A stretch of 64,000 nucleotides of DNA. Source: Actimicrobium sp034313845. GTDB taxonomy: Bacteria > Pseudomonadota > Gammaproteobacteria > Burkholderiales > Burkholderiaceae_D. The position numbers and the translations under genes are program-made. The stretch lies in the NCBI RefSeq assembly GCF_034313845.1, contig NZ_JAVIWN010000001.1; one strand, written 5' to 3'. The notes beneath the pieces were generated by a model. The model searched no databases. It was not told the origin of the DNA and was given only the letters and a program-made list of their open reading frames with translations. Shown in pieces: positions 1 to 8,960 of this stretch (position 1 is the first letter of the stretch; the number at the start of each line of letters is the position of its first letter).

Positions 1-450
1 GTAAGTCAGGTACAGGATGATGCCGGGGAAAAATCCGGCTTCTGCTAGACCGAGCAGGAAGCGCATTACGTAGAATGAAGTCGGCGTCGTGACGAACATG
101 AAACAGCCTGAAATCACCGCCCAGGTGATCATGATGCGGGCGATCCAGATGCGCGCGCCGACCCGATGCAAGATAATGTTGCTCGGGACTTCAAACAGAA
201 AATAGCCAAGGAAAAAGACGCCGGCACCGAGGCCGAAAACAGTTTCGCTGAATTGCAGGTCGTTGAGCATTTGCAGCTTGGCGAAGCCAACATTGACGCG
301 GTCCAGGTAGGCCACGATGTAGCACAGCATCAGAAACGGCACGATGTGCCAGGTGACCTTGCGATAGATGCGGGCTTCTTCGACGCTGGCATCGCTGCCG
401 GCGGCAGCCGACGTGTCACGACCGGGCGATCGTATTCCGGAAATTGCCAT
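1..450 (-). CDS. MFS transporter, N-terminal part (gene runs off the left edge)
   Basis: The 150 codons visible encode the start of a major facilitator superfamily permease of the anion:cation symporter type (phthalate, tartrate and glucarate transporters). After a hydrophilic N-terminus, the stretch around residues 30-50 (WHIVPFLMLCYIVAYLDRVN) is the conserved first transmembrane helix and its cytoplasmic loop, and further hydrophobic helices follow around residues 70-90 and 105-150. The start at 450 is preceded by a good ribosome site (GAGGAG, nine bases upstream). It is divergent from the GntR-type regulator at 649, which probably controls it. The substrate cannot be told from the fragment. 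Confidence 0.85.
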   Translation of the reverse strand, partial: MAISGIRSPGRDTSAAAGSDASVEEARIYRKVTWHIVPFLMLCYIVAYLDRVNVGFAKLQMLNDLQFSETVFGLGAGVFFLGYFLFEVPSNIILHRVGARIWIARIMITWAVISGCFMFVTTPTSFYVMRFLLGLAEAGFFPGIILYLTY

Positions 451-607
451 TGAGTTGTCTCCTCTTTTGGGTTGGGTTAAGTGCTTGCATGGTTTTTATG
501 ATCGCGGACTGCGATTGCAGGCTGTATTAAATTTGTTCTTTTGTATGTTATGTGTCTAAAAATTGAACGTCAAGCTGTATATTTATCAGCTCGGTGCGCA
601 TGGTTAC

Positions 608-637
608 GTACAATTTGGCGTTAAGCTTTTTATGTAC
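608..637. promoter_or_regulatory. Candidate operator with paired GTAC boxes between transporter and regulator
   Basis: Two GTAC-centred boxes (608-611 in TTACGTACAA and 634-637 in TATGTACGGA) lie 26 bases apart just upstream of the GntR-type regulator start at 649. FadR-subfamily regulators often bind GT-AC rich dyads in divergent promoters of this kind. This is inference from position and symmetry only. Confidence 0.25.
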
Positions 638-648
638 GGATAACTGAA

Positions 649-1452
649 ATGGACACCATGGATTCAACTTCTTTTACCTTGCCTGACCCGGAACCTGAAG
701 GCGATGGCTTTGTCGCCGGCACGCTCGGCTCGCGCGTGGCGGGCAAGTTGCTTCAAAAAATTCGCGCAGACCAGCTCGCGCCCGGTACCCGATTACCGTC
801 GGAGCAGGTGATGGCGGTGCACTTCGGGGTCAGCCGGACAGTGGTGCGCGAAGCGATTGCATTGCTCAAGGCCGATGGCATCCTGAGCACGCGCAAGGGC
901 AGCGGCACCTATGTGTGTGCCGCGCCGGAGGCGCTGGCAGATAGCAACGCTGCACTCACCGAGCAATCGGTGCAATCGCTACTGAACCTGCTCGAAGTAC
1001 GGCGCGGACTGGAGTCGGAGACCGCTGCGCTGGCGGCATTGCGGCGCTCGCCGGGACAGTTGGCCGATATCGAACAGGCGTTGCGGCGTATCGAAGAGGC
1101 GGTTGCCTCCGGCGTCAGCGGGGTCGAGGAAGATGTACTTTTTCACCTGAGTATTGCGGTCGCGACCGGTAATCCGTACTGGGTGAAATTCATCAAAATG
1201 TTTGCCCAGCCGGCGCGATTAGCCGTGAAGGTGACGCGCGCCAACGAGGCCCGGCGCGAAGACTTTTCCAACCAGGTCCGCCTCGAGCATGAAAAAATCG
1301 TCAGCGCGATTGCGGCGGGCGATCCCGACGCCGCCCGCGCCGCAGCGGCCGAACACATGGAGCATGCGGCCGAGCGGGTGCGCCAGGCAGATCACGAATT
1401 CTGGCGCGGCGATGGTGGTGCGCTGGCGCGCCATCTGGTGCAGGAACAGTAG
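649..1452 (+). CDS. GntR-family transcriptional regulator, FadR subfamily (FCD domain)
   Basis: The 267-residue protein has an N-terminal winged helix-turn-helix (about residues 25-95, with the signature PGTRLPSEQVMAVHFGVSRT and a following basic wing) and a C-terminal all-helical FCD effector domain (about 110-255). The FCD domain retains the Asp...His pattern (EEDVLFH) and the later EH and H residues that bind a metal and organic-acid ligand in this family. It is divergent from the MFS transporter gene, so it probably represses that gene and itself in response to a carboxylate substrate. The start at 649 has a weak ribosome site; a second in-frame ATG at 658 is possible. Confidence 0.9.
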   Translation: MDTMDSTSFTLPDPEPEGDGFVAGTLGSRVAGKLLQKIRADQLAPGTRLPSEQVMAVHFGVSRTVVREAIALLKADGILSTRKGSGTYVCAAPEALADSNAALTEQSVQSLLNLLEVRRGLESETAALAALRRSPGQLADIEQALRRIEEAVASGVSGVEEDVLFHLSIAVATGNPYWVKFIKMFAQPARLAVKVTRANEARREDFSNQVRLEHEKIVSAIAAGDPDAARAAAAEHMEHAAERVRQADHEFWRGDGGALARHLVQEQ

Positions 1453-1483
1453 CGCGCCGGCAGCCTGTCGAACTTGAGCAAGC

Positions 1484-1507
1484 AAAGCCAAAGCCAAAGC
1501 CAAAGCC
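1484..1507. repeat. Four perfect tandem copies of the hexamer AAAGCC
   Basis: AAAGCC is repeated four times without error, 31 bases after the stop of the GntR-type regulator, in untranslated sequence. Repeat number is likely to vary by slippage, with no coding consequence visible. Confidence 0.8.
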
Positions 1508-1763
1508 TGGGCCTGCTAAAAAAAGCGTTAATTTTTAAATGGGGGGAGTGTGCAAATAGCTGGTCGAGTAGCCCAAATAGCTGAAATAACTGCCGCGTAA
1601 TCAGAGCATGGATTGTCGTCGGATGTTGCTGCAAATACTTCCGAAAAGTAAGCCTGACGGCCTTGTCCGAATACCATTGTTACGACTATCACCCCGGCGA
1701 CGAATTTGATCTCAAAGGATAAATTGCCGAGGTGAGTGAAACGACATTGAGTGACGTTCATTT
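1508..1763. other. Intergenic stretch between two convergent regulator genes
   Basis: This gap (1453-1763 including the hexamer repeat) separates the convergent GntR and LysR genes. A 77-codon reading frame on the minus strand (1528-1761) starts two bases after the LysR stop but has no ribosome site and no recognisable product. No clear terminator hairpin was found. Confidence 0.5.
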
Positions 1764-2705
1764 CTACGACATCGGCAGCGTACTGTTATCGCCCTTGCGC
1801 CAGTGCCGCCAGGCAGGCGGATCGGGGAAGGCGGTTCGAAGAAAACCGATGAACGCCCGTATCCGGCTACTCAGGTGCCGCCGGCTCTGGTAGACCGCAA
1901 TGATCGGATCTTCTTCATGACATTGATGTTTCGGAAACAGCTCGATGAGGCGGCCTTGCGCAAGGTCGTCGGCGACCTGCACTTCAGTGAGGCGGGCAAT
2001 GCCGAGTCCGGCGCGGGCGAATTCGATGAGAACAGACGCTTGATTCGACACGATGCGACTCTTGACCTGCAGCGGCTTTGCCATGTGCTCGCCTGAGCGA
2101 ACCATCCAGAGGCTGGCTGCAATCGATGAGACAAAATTGACGCAGGCATGGTTTGCAAGGTCGTCAGGGTGAGAAGGTGTTCCGTGCTGCGCCAGGTAGG
2201 AGGGGGACGCGCAGATGATCCATCGCGTACTTGAAAAGGGCATCGCAACAAGCGAGGAATCCTTCATGTGACCGACATGGATGGCAATGTCGACGCCGTC
2301 ATCGAGGAGGTGGGTCGAATCGATTCGCAGCAGCATTTCGACGCTCAGATTCGGATGTTGCAGGCTGAATTCTGCTACTTTCGCGGCAAGGACCGTCTGA
2401 CCGATGATCGGCATTGAGCGGATGCGCAATGTTTGCTGGGCCGCCATCCCGGAAAAAACGGCTGCATCAGCCGATTCCACCGCTTCAATCGCTGTCAGCG
2501 CGGCCTGATAGAACGCCTCGCCTTCCTGCGTCAGCTGAATGGAGCGGTAAGTGCGTCGAAACAGGAGCACGCCCAGCCTGTCCTCCATGCGTGCAATCAG
2601 CTTGCTGACGGCCGACGGCGTCAGTGCCAGATTGCGGGCGGCCGCCGAAAAGCTGCCGTCTTCCGCGGCGCGAACGAAAACCTGCATTTCAAAGTAACGA
2701 CTCAT
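1764..2705 (-). CDS. LysR-family transcriptional regulator
   Basis: The 313-residue protein begins with the LysR winged helix-turn-helix (residues 4-60; AAEDGSFSAAARNLALTPSA then VSKLIARMEDRLGVLLFRRT) and continues with the periplasmic-binding-protein-like effector domain (about 90-295). Its length is typical for the family. It is transcribed divergently from the Baeyer-Villiger monooxygenase operon at 2915, the classic arrangement for a LysR activator of a catabolic operon, so the operon's substrate or a ketone intermediate is the probable inducer. The effector itself cannot be read from the sequence. Confidence 0.92.
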   Translation of the reverse strand: MSRYFEMQVFVRAAEDGSFSAAARNLALTPSAVSKLIARMEDRLGVLLFRRTYRSIQLTQEGEAFYQAALTAIEAVESADAAVFSGMAAQQTLRIRSMPIIGQTVLAAKVAEFSLQHPNLSVEMLLRIDSTHLLDDGVDIAIHVGHMKDSSLVAMPFSSTRWIICASPSYLAQHGTPSHPDDLANHACVNFVSSIAASLWMVRSGEHMAKPLQVKSRIVSNQASVLIEFARAGLGIARLTEVQVADDLAQGRLIELFPKHQCHEEDPIIAVYQSRRHLSSRIRAFIGFLRTAFPDPPAWRHWRKGDNSTLPMS

Positions 2706-2860
2706 TGCCTCTACCTCTGCCTATGCCGGTGGTTCACTGCAACATTGAAAATGCATTGCGCCAGCTGGTTCGGGGATATATCCAGCAAGCCTGCCTGTGC
2801 CGCAAGTTCACACAAGGTTTGAAGACACGGAAGTATGCCAGCAGCCTGACAAGTCATACA

Positions 2861-2874
2861 CTTGTTTTAACAAG
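2861..2874. promoter_or_regulatory. Palindromic operator candidate CTTGTTTTAACAAG
   Basis: A perfect 6-base inverted repeat (CTTGTT/AACAAG, two-base spacer) lies 41 bases upstream of the monooxygenase start, in the LysR-monooxygenase divergent region. It is a reasonable position for a LysR or polymerase site, but it does not exactly match the T-N11-A box. Confidence 0.35.
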
Positions 2875-2914
2875 GGATCGCTGAGTCCCGCAAAGAAATA
2901 ACAGGAGACAAGTA

Positions 2915-4552
2915 ATGACGACGCAATCCATCATCACGCCGACGCTCAACGCACCGCCTCATGAGTTTGACGCAATCATCATCGGTGCCGGATTCTCCGG
3001 CCTGTACCAACTGCACAAACTTCGCGACGAACTGGGACTGAACGTGCGTGTCCTGGAAAAGGGCGCCGGCATTGGCGGTACCTGGTTCTGGAATCGTTAT
3101 CCGGGTGCCCGCTGCGATTCCGAGAGCTACTATTACTGCTACTCGTTCAATAAGGAAATCGAACAGGCGTGGAGCTGGTCCGAACGCTATCCCGAACACA
3201 CGGAAATCCGGAAATACCTGAACTTTGTCTCCGACCGGCTCGACCTCAAGCGCGACATCCAGCTCGACACGGAAGTGAAATCTGCCGCCTTCAATGAGGC
3301 CTCGACGATGTGGAAAGTGGAAACCGTCGGTGGCGAGACCTTCCTGACACGGTTTCTTATCACCGCAGTCGGTTGTCTCTCGGCGGCCAACGTGCCGAAG
3401 TTCGAGGGCCTCGAGAACTTCAAGGGGGACTGGTATCACACCGGCAACTGGCCGCCTGAAGGCGTTGACTTTGCCGGCAAGCGGGTCGGCCAGATTGGTA
3501 CCGGTTCGACCGGCATCCAGCTGGCACCGGTACTTGCCGGGCGATCGCAGCACCTGACCATTTTCCAGCGCACTGCAAACTACAGTATCCCCGCCCGCAA
3601 TCGTTCCGTGACGCCGGAAGAAGTCGATCTGACCCGCAAAAACTACGATGATGTCTGGCGTCGTGCGCGCAGCGGCACCAACGGTCATCCGTTCACCATG
3701 TCGTCGCTGTCGGCCATCGCCGTCACTGACGCAGAGCGCCGCGCGATTTATCAGAAGGCCTGGGAACGCGGCGGGCTGCGGTTCAGGGCATCCTTCAAGG
3801 ACATCCTGGCAGATAACAAGGCTAACGAGACCGCATCGGATTTCATTCGCGAAAAAATTGCCGAAATCGTCAAGAATCCGGAATTGCTCGAAAAGCTGAC
3901 ACCGCGTGACCACGGTTTTGCCACCAAACGCCCACCCATTGACTCGGGCTACTTCGAGACATTCAATCGAGACAACGTCTCCCTGATCGACCTGAAAGCC
4001 GAACCGATCGTGCAGGTGACCGAGAAGGGCATCCGGACAACGAAGCAGGAGTACGAACTCGACATCATCGTTTTTGCAACCGGCTTCGATGCGTTCACCG
4101 GCCCGCTGCTGCGCCTCAATCTCACCGGCAGTCACGGTTACGCGCTCAAGGAGGCATGGGCGGCAGGACCGCGCACCTACCTGGGTCTGCAGACGCCGAA
4201 ATTTCCAAACCTGTTCACGATCACGGGGCCTGGCAGCCCTTCCGTACTGTGCAACATGCCGATCGCCATCGAGCAGCATGTCGACTGGATCACGACCTGC
4301 ATCCGCGACATGCGTGCACAGGGACTGACGCGCATCGAGGCCGAACCGGAAGCCGCCGAACAATGGGTGGAGCAGGTCAACGCCGCAGCCAACGCGACCT
4401 TGCTGCCCATGGCCAGTTCGTCCTGGTACCTCGGCGCCAATGTGCCAGGAAAACCGCGGGTCTTCATGCCCTACGCCGGCGGCTTCGCCCGCTACACCGA
4501 CATCTGCAACGACATCACGAAGAGTAATTACCGCGGCTTCGCACGAAGCTGA
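2915..4552 (+). CDS. Flavin-containing Baeyer-Villiger monooxygenase
   Basis: This 545-residue enzyme is a type I Baeyer-Villiger monooxygenase, which uses FAD, NADPH and O2 to insert oxygen next to a ketone carbonyl, giving an ester or lactone. Visible motifs are the FAD Rossmann motif GAGFSG (24-29), the family fingerprint FKGDWYHTGNWP (169-180, matching FxGxxxHxxxWP) and the NADPH Rossmann motif GTGSTG (195-200). Length matches cyclohexanone/phenylacetone monooxygenases. The start has a strong ribosome site (AGGAGA). It opens an operon with an esterase, an ABC importer and a dehydrogenase, consistent with a ketone-to-ester-to-acid-plus-alcohol route. Substrate size (cyclic, linear, aromatic or steroid) is not determinable here. 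Confidence 0.95.
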   Translation: MTTQSIITPTLNAPPHEFDAIIIGAGFSGLYQLHKLRDELGLNVRVLEKGAGIGGTWFWNRYPGARCDSESYYYCYSFNKEIEQAWSWSERYPEHTEIRKYLNFVSDRLDLKRDIQLDTEVKSAAFNEASTMWKVETVGGETFLTRFLITAVGCLSAANVPKFEGLENFKGDWYHTGNWPPEGVDFAGKRVGQIGTGSTGIQLAPVLAGRSQHLTIFQRTANYSIPARNRSVTPEEVDLTRKNYDDVWRRARSGTNGHPFTMSSLSAIAVTDAERRAIYQKAWERGGLRFRASFKDILADNKANETASDFIREKIAEIVKNPELLEKLTPRDHGFATKRPPIDSGYFETFNRDNVSLIDLKAEPIVQVTEKGIRTTKQEYELDIIVFATGFDAFTGPLLRLNLTGSHGYALKEAWAAGPRTYLGLQTPKFPNLFTITGPGSPSVLCNMPIAIEQHVDWITTCIRDMRAQGLTRIEAEPEAAEQWVEQVNAAANATLLPMASSSWYLGANVPGKPRVFMPYAGGFARYTDICNDITKSNYRGFARS

Positions 4553-4636
4553 ACGGCAAGGATCGGCTGCACGCAAACCGGCCAAGGTGCCGGTTTGCGG
4601 TGAGCCGTTGCATTCGATTGGATGACAGGAGGGTAG

Positions 4637-5620
4637 ATGACAAGCGTACATCCAGATATTGCGGCGCTGATTGCTGCGGGCAGGGCTGCCGGCAGTCTGC
4701 CGTTCGAGGTCATGACTCTCGCAGAGGCACGACTGGCACATGCCTCCCGGCGCGCAACCCACCAGCTTGCGGCCGAAGCGGTTTCCGAGCGTCGCGACCT
4801 TACCGTAGCGGGTCCGGACGGACCCATCCGGCTGCGTCTGTACCGGCCGGCGCAAGCGTCGCTTGAGGCTGTCCTGCCATGTCTGTTTTTCATGCACGGC
4901 GGCGGCTGGATGCTTGGCAGTCTCGACTCGCATGACGCACTTTGCTGCCGCCTGGCCAATCAGGCGCACTGCTGTGTCATCGCCATCGATTATCGACTCG
5001 CGCCAGAAAGTCCCTTTCCCGCCGCGCTCGACGATTGCGTGGCCGCCTACATGGCAATTGTCGAGGACGCCGTGGCGCTGAAGATCGATCCCTGCTGCAT
5101 TGCCGTTGGTGGCGACAGCGCCGGCGGCAGTCTTGCCGCCGTGCTGGCGCTGATGGGGCGTGACGGACGCATCCCGTTACCGATCCAGCAGACACTGATT
5201 TACCCCGCCGTCGACATGGACCAGAGCCTGGAAGACTACGGGCCGAACTCGGCCGGCATGCTCATTACCGGCGCGACGATGGTGTATTTCCGTGACCATT
5301 ACCTGGTGCAGGTTGCAGACCGAAGCGACTGGCGCGCCTCCCCCATGAAAGCGGATTCACTTGCAGGGACGCCGCCGGCGCTGGTCGTTGTCTGCGGTCA
5401 CGATCCGCTCAGGGCGGAAGGTCTGGCCTATGCCGAATGCCTGGAACGGCAGGGTGTCAGGGTAACGCTTCTGTCGCTCTCCGATCAGCCTCACGGCGTG
5501 ATCACGATGACAAAGGTTGTTCGTGCGGCACTGGATCTCCAGGATGTCGTTGCGATGGCCTTGCGTGAGGCCTTCGCAGGGGCACCGAAAGAGCAGGAGG
5601 AGTCGGAAAGACGACGATGA
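4637..5620 (+). CDS. Alpha/beta hydrolase, hormone-sensitive-lipase family esterase
   Basis: The 327-residue protein is a cytoplasmic carboxylic-ester hydrolase of the HSL (family IV) group. It has the oxyanion-hole motif HGGGW (87-91), the nucleophile elbow GDSAGG with Ser161, Asp256 in CGHDPL and His286 in QPHG, giving a complete catalytic triad. The start at 4637 follows an excellent ribosome site (AGGAGGG). It lies 84 bases after the Baeyer-Villiger monooxygenase and very likely hydrolyses the ester or lactone that enzyme produces. There is no signal peptide. Confidence 0.93.
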   Translation: MTSVHPDIAALIAAGRAAGSLPFEVMTLAEARLAHASRRATHQLAAEAVSERRDLTVAGPDGPIRLRLYRPAQASLEAVLPCLFFMHGGGWMLGSLDSHDALCCRLANQAHCCVIAIDYRLAPESPFPAALDDCVAAYMAIVEDAVALKIDPCCIAVGGDSAGGSLAAVLALMGRDGRIPLPIQQTLIYPAVDMDQSLEDYGPNSAGMLITGATMVYFRDHYLVQVADRSDWRASPMKADSLAGTPPALVVVCGHDPLRAEGLAYAECLERQGVRVTLLSLSDQPHGVITMTKVVRAALDLQDVVAMALREAFAGAPKEQEESERRR

Positions 5621-5683
5621 TCGTCGTTTGATCACACAACAGGTTCAATAGCCTGTAATAAAAACTACCAAGGAGACAGCATC

Positions 5684-6934
5684 ATGGACCATACAAAAAA
5701 CGGCATTGACCGTCGCAAGTTCATCGGGGGCGCCGTCGCCGGAGCATTGGTTGCGGGCTTCCCGCATATCGCCAGCGCGCAGGCAAAGGTGATCAAGGTC
5801 GGTATGTCGACGATCCTCTCAGGCCGTGTCGCTATCATGGGCACCTCTAGCCGGGCTGCCGTGCAGCTCGCGTTCAACCAGATCAATGCGATGGGTGGTA
5901 TCGGCGGGCGCAAGTTTGAACTGGTCGTGCGTGATTCAAAGGGCAAGCCCGATGAAGCCGCAAAAATTACGCGCGACCTGATCAACAACGACGGCTGCGA
6001 AATCATCATCGACGCCGAGCCATCGTCCGGATCGTTTGCCGTGCATGAAGTCGTCCGCGACCTCGGCATCTTGTGTCTGCATACCTGCTCGGAGACGTCG
6101 TCGCTGACCGCCGATCCGAAACTGGCCGTAAAGACGGCATTTCGTTGCGCCCGGCAAGGCATTCACGACGCCGTCGCAGGCGGTTCCTATGCCGCGATGA
6201 TCTCCAAGGAAAAGAAGTTGAAGCGATGGATGACCTGCTCGCCCGATTACGCCTATGGGCGTGAAAATACGGCGGAGTTCCTGCAGTATGCGAAGGTCTT
6301 CGACCCGTCCATCGAGGTGATCGACCAGGTCTGGCCGAAGCTGTTTTCGCCGGACTACACCGAGAGCATCACCAAGATACTTCAGGTCAAGCCGCAGGCG
6401 GTCTATTCCGCTTTGTGGGGTGGCGATGTCGTCGCCTTCATCGAGCAATCGAATATGTACCGGTTGTTCCAGAACACTGCCTTTTTCTCGGGCGGACTGG
6501 GTGATCCGCCTATCCTGGCCGCCATCAAGAATCTGCCACAGGGCTTGCATACGGCGTACCGCTACAACAGGGACTTCCCGGTGCTGCCGGAGAACAAGGC
6601 ATTCGCCGATTCCTTCGAGAAGATCGCGCAGCATGAGGCAACCAACTGGGGCTGGCAAAACTTCGTCGCGGCAAATTTCATCATCGAAGCGGTGCGTCGT
6701 ACTGGTGGGAAAACCGATTCCGGCGCGCTGGCAAAAGAGATCGGCGGCATGAATCTGAAAACGCTGTTCGGCATGATGACCATGCGCGAGAGCGACCACA
6801 CGCTCATCAATTATCCGGTCGCATGGGGCAAGACGATTGCCAAGTCGCCCTGGGTGGTTGATCACGTCGATACCGAATGGTCAAAGATCATCGAACTCGA
6901 ACTGCAATGGAAGAAAAGCAAAGGCTACGTCTGA
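5684..6934 (+). CDS. ABC transporter substrate-binding protein (branched-chain-amino-acid type)
   Basis: The 416-residue protein is a periplasmic type I binding protein (Peripla_BP_6, LivJ/LivK-like). It starts with a twin-arginine-like signal (DRRKFIGGAVAGALVAGF, cleavage probably after ASA near residue 32) and continues with the two-lobed ligand-binding fold. The first gene of the importer, it is followed by two permeases and two ATPases. In such catabolic clusters these binding proteins commonly take up aromatic or alicyclic compounds rather than amino acids; the ligand here is inferred to be a precursor or product of the monooxygenase pathway. The ribosome site AAGGAGA is strong. Confidence 0.92.
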   Translation: MDHTKNGIDRRKFIGGAVAGALVAGFPHIASAQAKVIKVGMSTILSGRVAIMGTSSRAAVQLAFNQINAMGGIGGRKFELVVRDSKGKPDEAAKITRDLINNDGCEIIIDAEPSSGSFAVHEVVRDLGILCLHTCSETSSLTADPKLAVKTAFRCARQGIHDAVAGGSYAAMISKEKKLKRWMTCSPDYAYGRENTAEFLQYAKVFDPSIEVIDQVWPKLFSPDYTESITKILQVKPQAVYSALWGGDVVAFIEQSNMYRLFQNTAFFSGGLGDPPILAAIKNLPQGLHTAYRYNRDFPVLPENKAFADSFEKIAQHEATNWGWQNFVAANFIIEAVRRTGGKTDSGALAKEIGGMNLKTLFGMMTMRESDHTLINYPVAWGKTIAKSPWVVDHVDTEWSKIIELELQWKKSKGYV

Positions 6935-7035
6935 TTTTTTCCGTGGATGCTGGCCGTCGGATCAACGACGGACATTTTTCTCTCATTGAAATTACCAGTT
7001 GAGCGAAACCTTGACTTTTACTTCCGGAGGTTCCA

Positions 7036-7941
7036 TTGGATTTTGAAGCTCTTTTTTCCTGCGTTGCATCCGGATCGTGTGTCGTCACGCAAATGTCAAC
7101 GGCGTTGATCATCGGGATGCTGCTGTTCATGGTGGCATCGGGCCTGTCGCTGATTTTTGGCGTGCTTGGTGTGATCAACTTTGCGCATGGCGCCTTTTAC
7201 ATGGCGGGCGCCTATTTTGCCTATGCGGCGTACCAGCTCACGGCGAGTTTTCTGGTCGCTTTCCTTGCCGGGGCCATTGGCGTGGGCATCATCGGTGTGC
7301 TGTTCGAGCGCTTTATCATGAGCCGGGTGTATGGCAAGGATGTGTTGATGCAGTTGCTGGTCTGTTACGCGACGATCCTGATCTTCGATGATCTGGTGAA
7401 GATCATTGCAGGACCGGAGTACAAGATGATGGGGTTGCCAGAGGTATTTGCCTTACCGCCATTCGAGTTCGCCGGCGGCTTCATTCCGCCGTATTACGTG
7501 TTCATGATTGCCGTCAGTTTCAGCATTGGTGCCTGTCTCTGGTTCGTCATCGAAAAAACCAGGCTAGGCAAGATCGTCAGGGCTCTCGCCGTCAATCCGC
7601 AAATGGTCGGCGCTCTTGGTGTCAATACGACGCTGCTGTACGCAGCCGTGTTCGGATTTGGCAGCCTGCTTGCCGGTGTTGCCGGCGCGCTTGCTGCGCC
7701 GACCCGGACGCTGACGCCCGGCATGGGCCTGTCGATCCTGATCGAAAGCTTCATCGTCACGGTCATCGGCGGCATGGGTTCCATTACCGGTGCGCTGGTG
7801 GCGGCGCTGCTGATCGGATTCATCCGTGCATTCGGGGCGATCGGCTTTCCGCTCTTCGTCGACGGGATCATGTTCGGCCTGATGGCGCTGGTGCTGATCA
7901 TCAAGCCAACCGGCTTGTTTGGACGAAAGCCGGTGCAGTGA
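7036..7941 (+). CDS. Branched-chain-type ABC transporter permease (LivH-like)
   Basis: The 301-residue integral membrane protein has about eight hydrophobic helices and the LivH-type segment SLIFGVLGVINFAHGAFYMA. The start is best placed at a TTG (7036), because GGAGG lies five bases upstream; the next ATG (7093) lacks a comparable ribosome site and would remove a short hydrophilic N-terminus. It overlaps the next permease by one base (TGATG), indicating translational coupling. With the second permease it forms the transmembrane channel of the importer. Confidence 0.92.
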   Translation: MDFEALFSCVASGSCVVTQMSTALIIGMLLFMVASGLSLIFGVLGVINFAHGAFYMAGAYFAYAAYQLTASFLVAFLAGAIGVGIIGVLFERFIMSRVYGKDVLMQLLVCYATILIFDDLVKIIAGPEYKMMGLPEVFALPPFEFAGGFIPPYYVFMIAVSFSIGACLWFVIEKTRLGKIVRALAVNPQMVGALGVNTTLLYAAVFGFGSLLAGVAGALAAPTRTLTPGMGLSILIESFIVTVIGGMGSITGALVAALLIGFIRAFGAIGFPLFVDGIMFGLMALVLIIKPTGLFGRKPVQ

Positions 7942-8960
7942 TGCAAGCAGGACTGCGCCGCGATATCCTCGTCGTTTTCATGATGCTCGGAATTCTCATT
8001 GCATTGCCATTCGTCTTTACGAAACCGGCCCTGCGTGATTTTTTGGTGTACGTCATGGCCTATGGGCTGCTGGCCATGTCGCTTAACCTTCTGGTTGGGC
8101 TGACAGGGCTGGTGTCATTCGGACATGCCGCTTTCTTTGCTTCCGGTGCCTACCTGTTCGGACTGTTGATGCAGTCCGGACGGTTTTCGATTCCGCTGGC
8201 AATGCTCGTGACGGTGCTTGGCACAGCGGTACTGTCGCTGGTCATTGGTGCCATCTGCGTGCGGCTGAAGGAACTCTATTTTTCGTTCATCACGCTCGCG
8301 TTCCAGATGTTCATCCACTCGGTCATTCTGACCTGGGTCAGCCTGACTGGGGGTGACCAAGGCTTGCGCGGGGGCATACCGCGCCCACCGTTTTTGGGTA
8401 TTGATCTGGAGGACAGCACCTCGTTGTACCTGTTCTGCGTGGTTGTGTTCGTCGTTTGTGTTGCCGTGATGCGGCAGATCTGGCAGTCGCCATTCGGCTA
8501 CACGCTGCGCCTGATCCGCGACAACCCGAACCGCGCTGTTTTTCTGGGCGTCAACGTTGTACGCATGAAGCTCGGCATCTTCGTTCTGGCGGGTGCCATG
8601 GCCAGTATGGGAGGCGTGCTGCTGGCGTTGTTCGTCTCCGGCGCTTATCCGGACTTCGCTTTCTGGACCACGTCGGGCGAGGCAATTTTCATGATCATGC
8701 TGGGTGGCACGCAGCTGTTCTTCGGGCCGATCGTCGGTGCGGTGCTGCTGCGCCTGCTGGAACATTTCGCGACCATTTACACGGGACACAGCGGTCTGGT
8801 TCTTGGTATCGTTATTCTGATCATCGTCCTCGGACTTCGCCAAGGTATCGGCGATTATGTGGTCGATTGGCTGCGACGTCGCAAGGACGGCAGGCCGGAA
8901 TTGTCCGGCAAGCCTGACGCTACGCCAGCCGAAACAAGTACCGAAACGAGGGCAGGCTGA
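7941..8960 (+). CDS. Branched-chain-type ABC transporter permease (LivM-like)
   Basis: The 339-residue membrane protein is the partner permease, with the conserved segment LNLLVGLTGLVSFGHAAFFA near the N-terminus and a hydrophilic C-terminal tail after the last helix. ATG at 7941 overlaps the preceding stop by one base; a GTG three bases earlier is also in frame. Its own stop overlaps the next ATG in the same way, so the importer genes are translated as a coupled set. Confidence 0.93.
   Translation: MQAGLRRDILVVFMMLGILIALPFVFTKPALRDFLVYVMAYGLLAMSLNLLVGLTGLVSFGHAAFFASGAYLFGLLMQSGRFSIPLAMLVTVLGTAVLSLVIGAICVRLKELYFSFITLAFQMFIHSVILTWVSLTGGDQGLRGGIPRPPFLGIDLEDSTSLYLFCVVVFVVCVAVMRQIWQSPFGYTLRLIRDNPNRAVFLGVNVVRMKLGIFVLAGAMASMGGVLLALFVSGAYPDFAFWTTSGEAIFMIMLGGTQLFFGPIVGAVLLRLLEHFATIYTGHSGLVLGIVILIIVLGLRQGIGDYVVDWLRRRKDGRPELSGKPDATPAETSTETRAG

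Noticed and set aside
1528..1761. A 77-codon minus-strand frame after the LysR gene
   Set aside because: No ribosome site and no family resemblance; kept only as a note in the intergenic entry.
2867..4969. A 700-codon open frame on the minus strand
   Set aside because: It lies opposite the Baeyer-Villiger monooxygenase and esterase genes, has no family motifs and arises from codon bias of high-GC genes.
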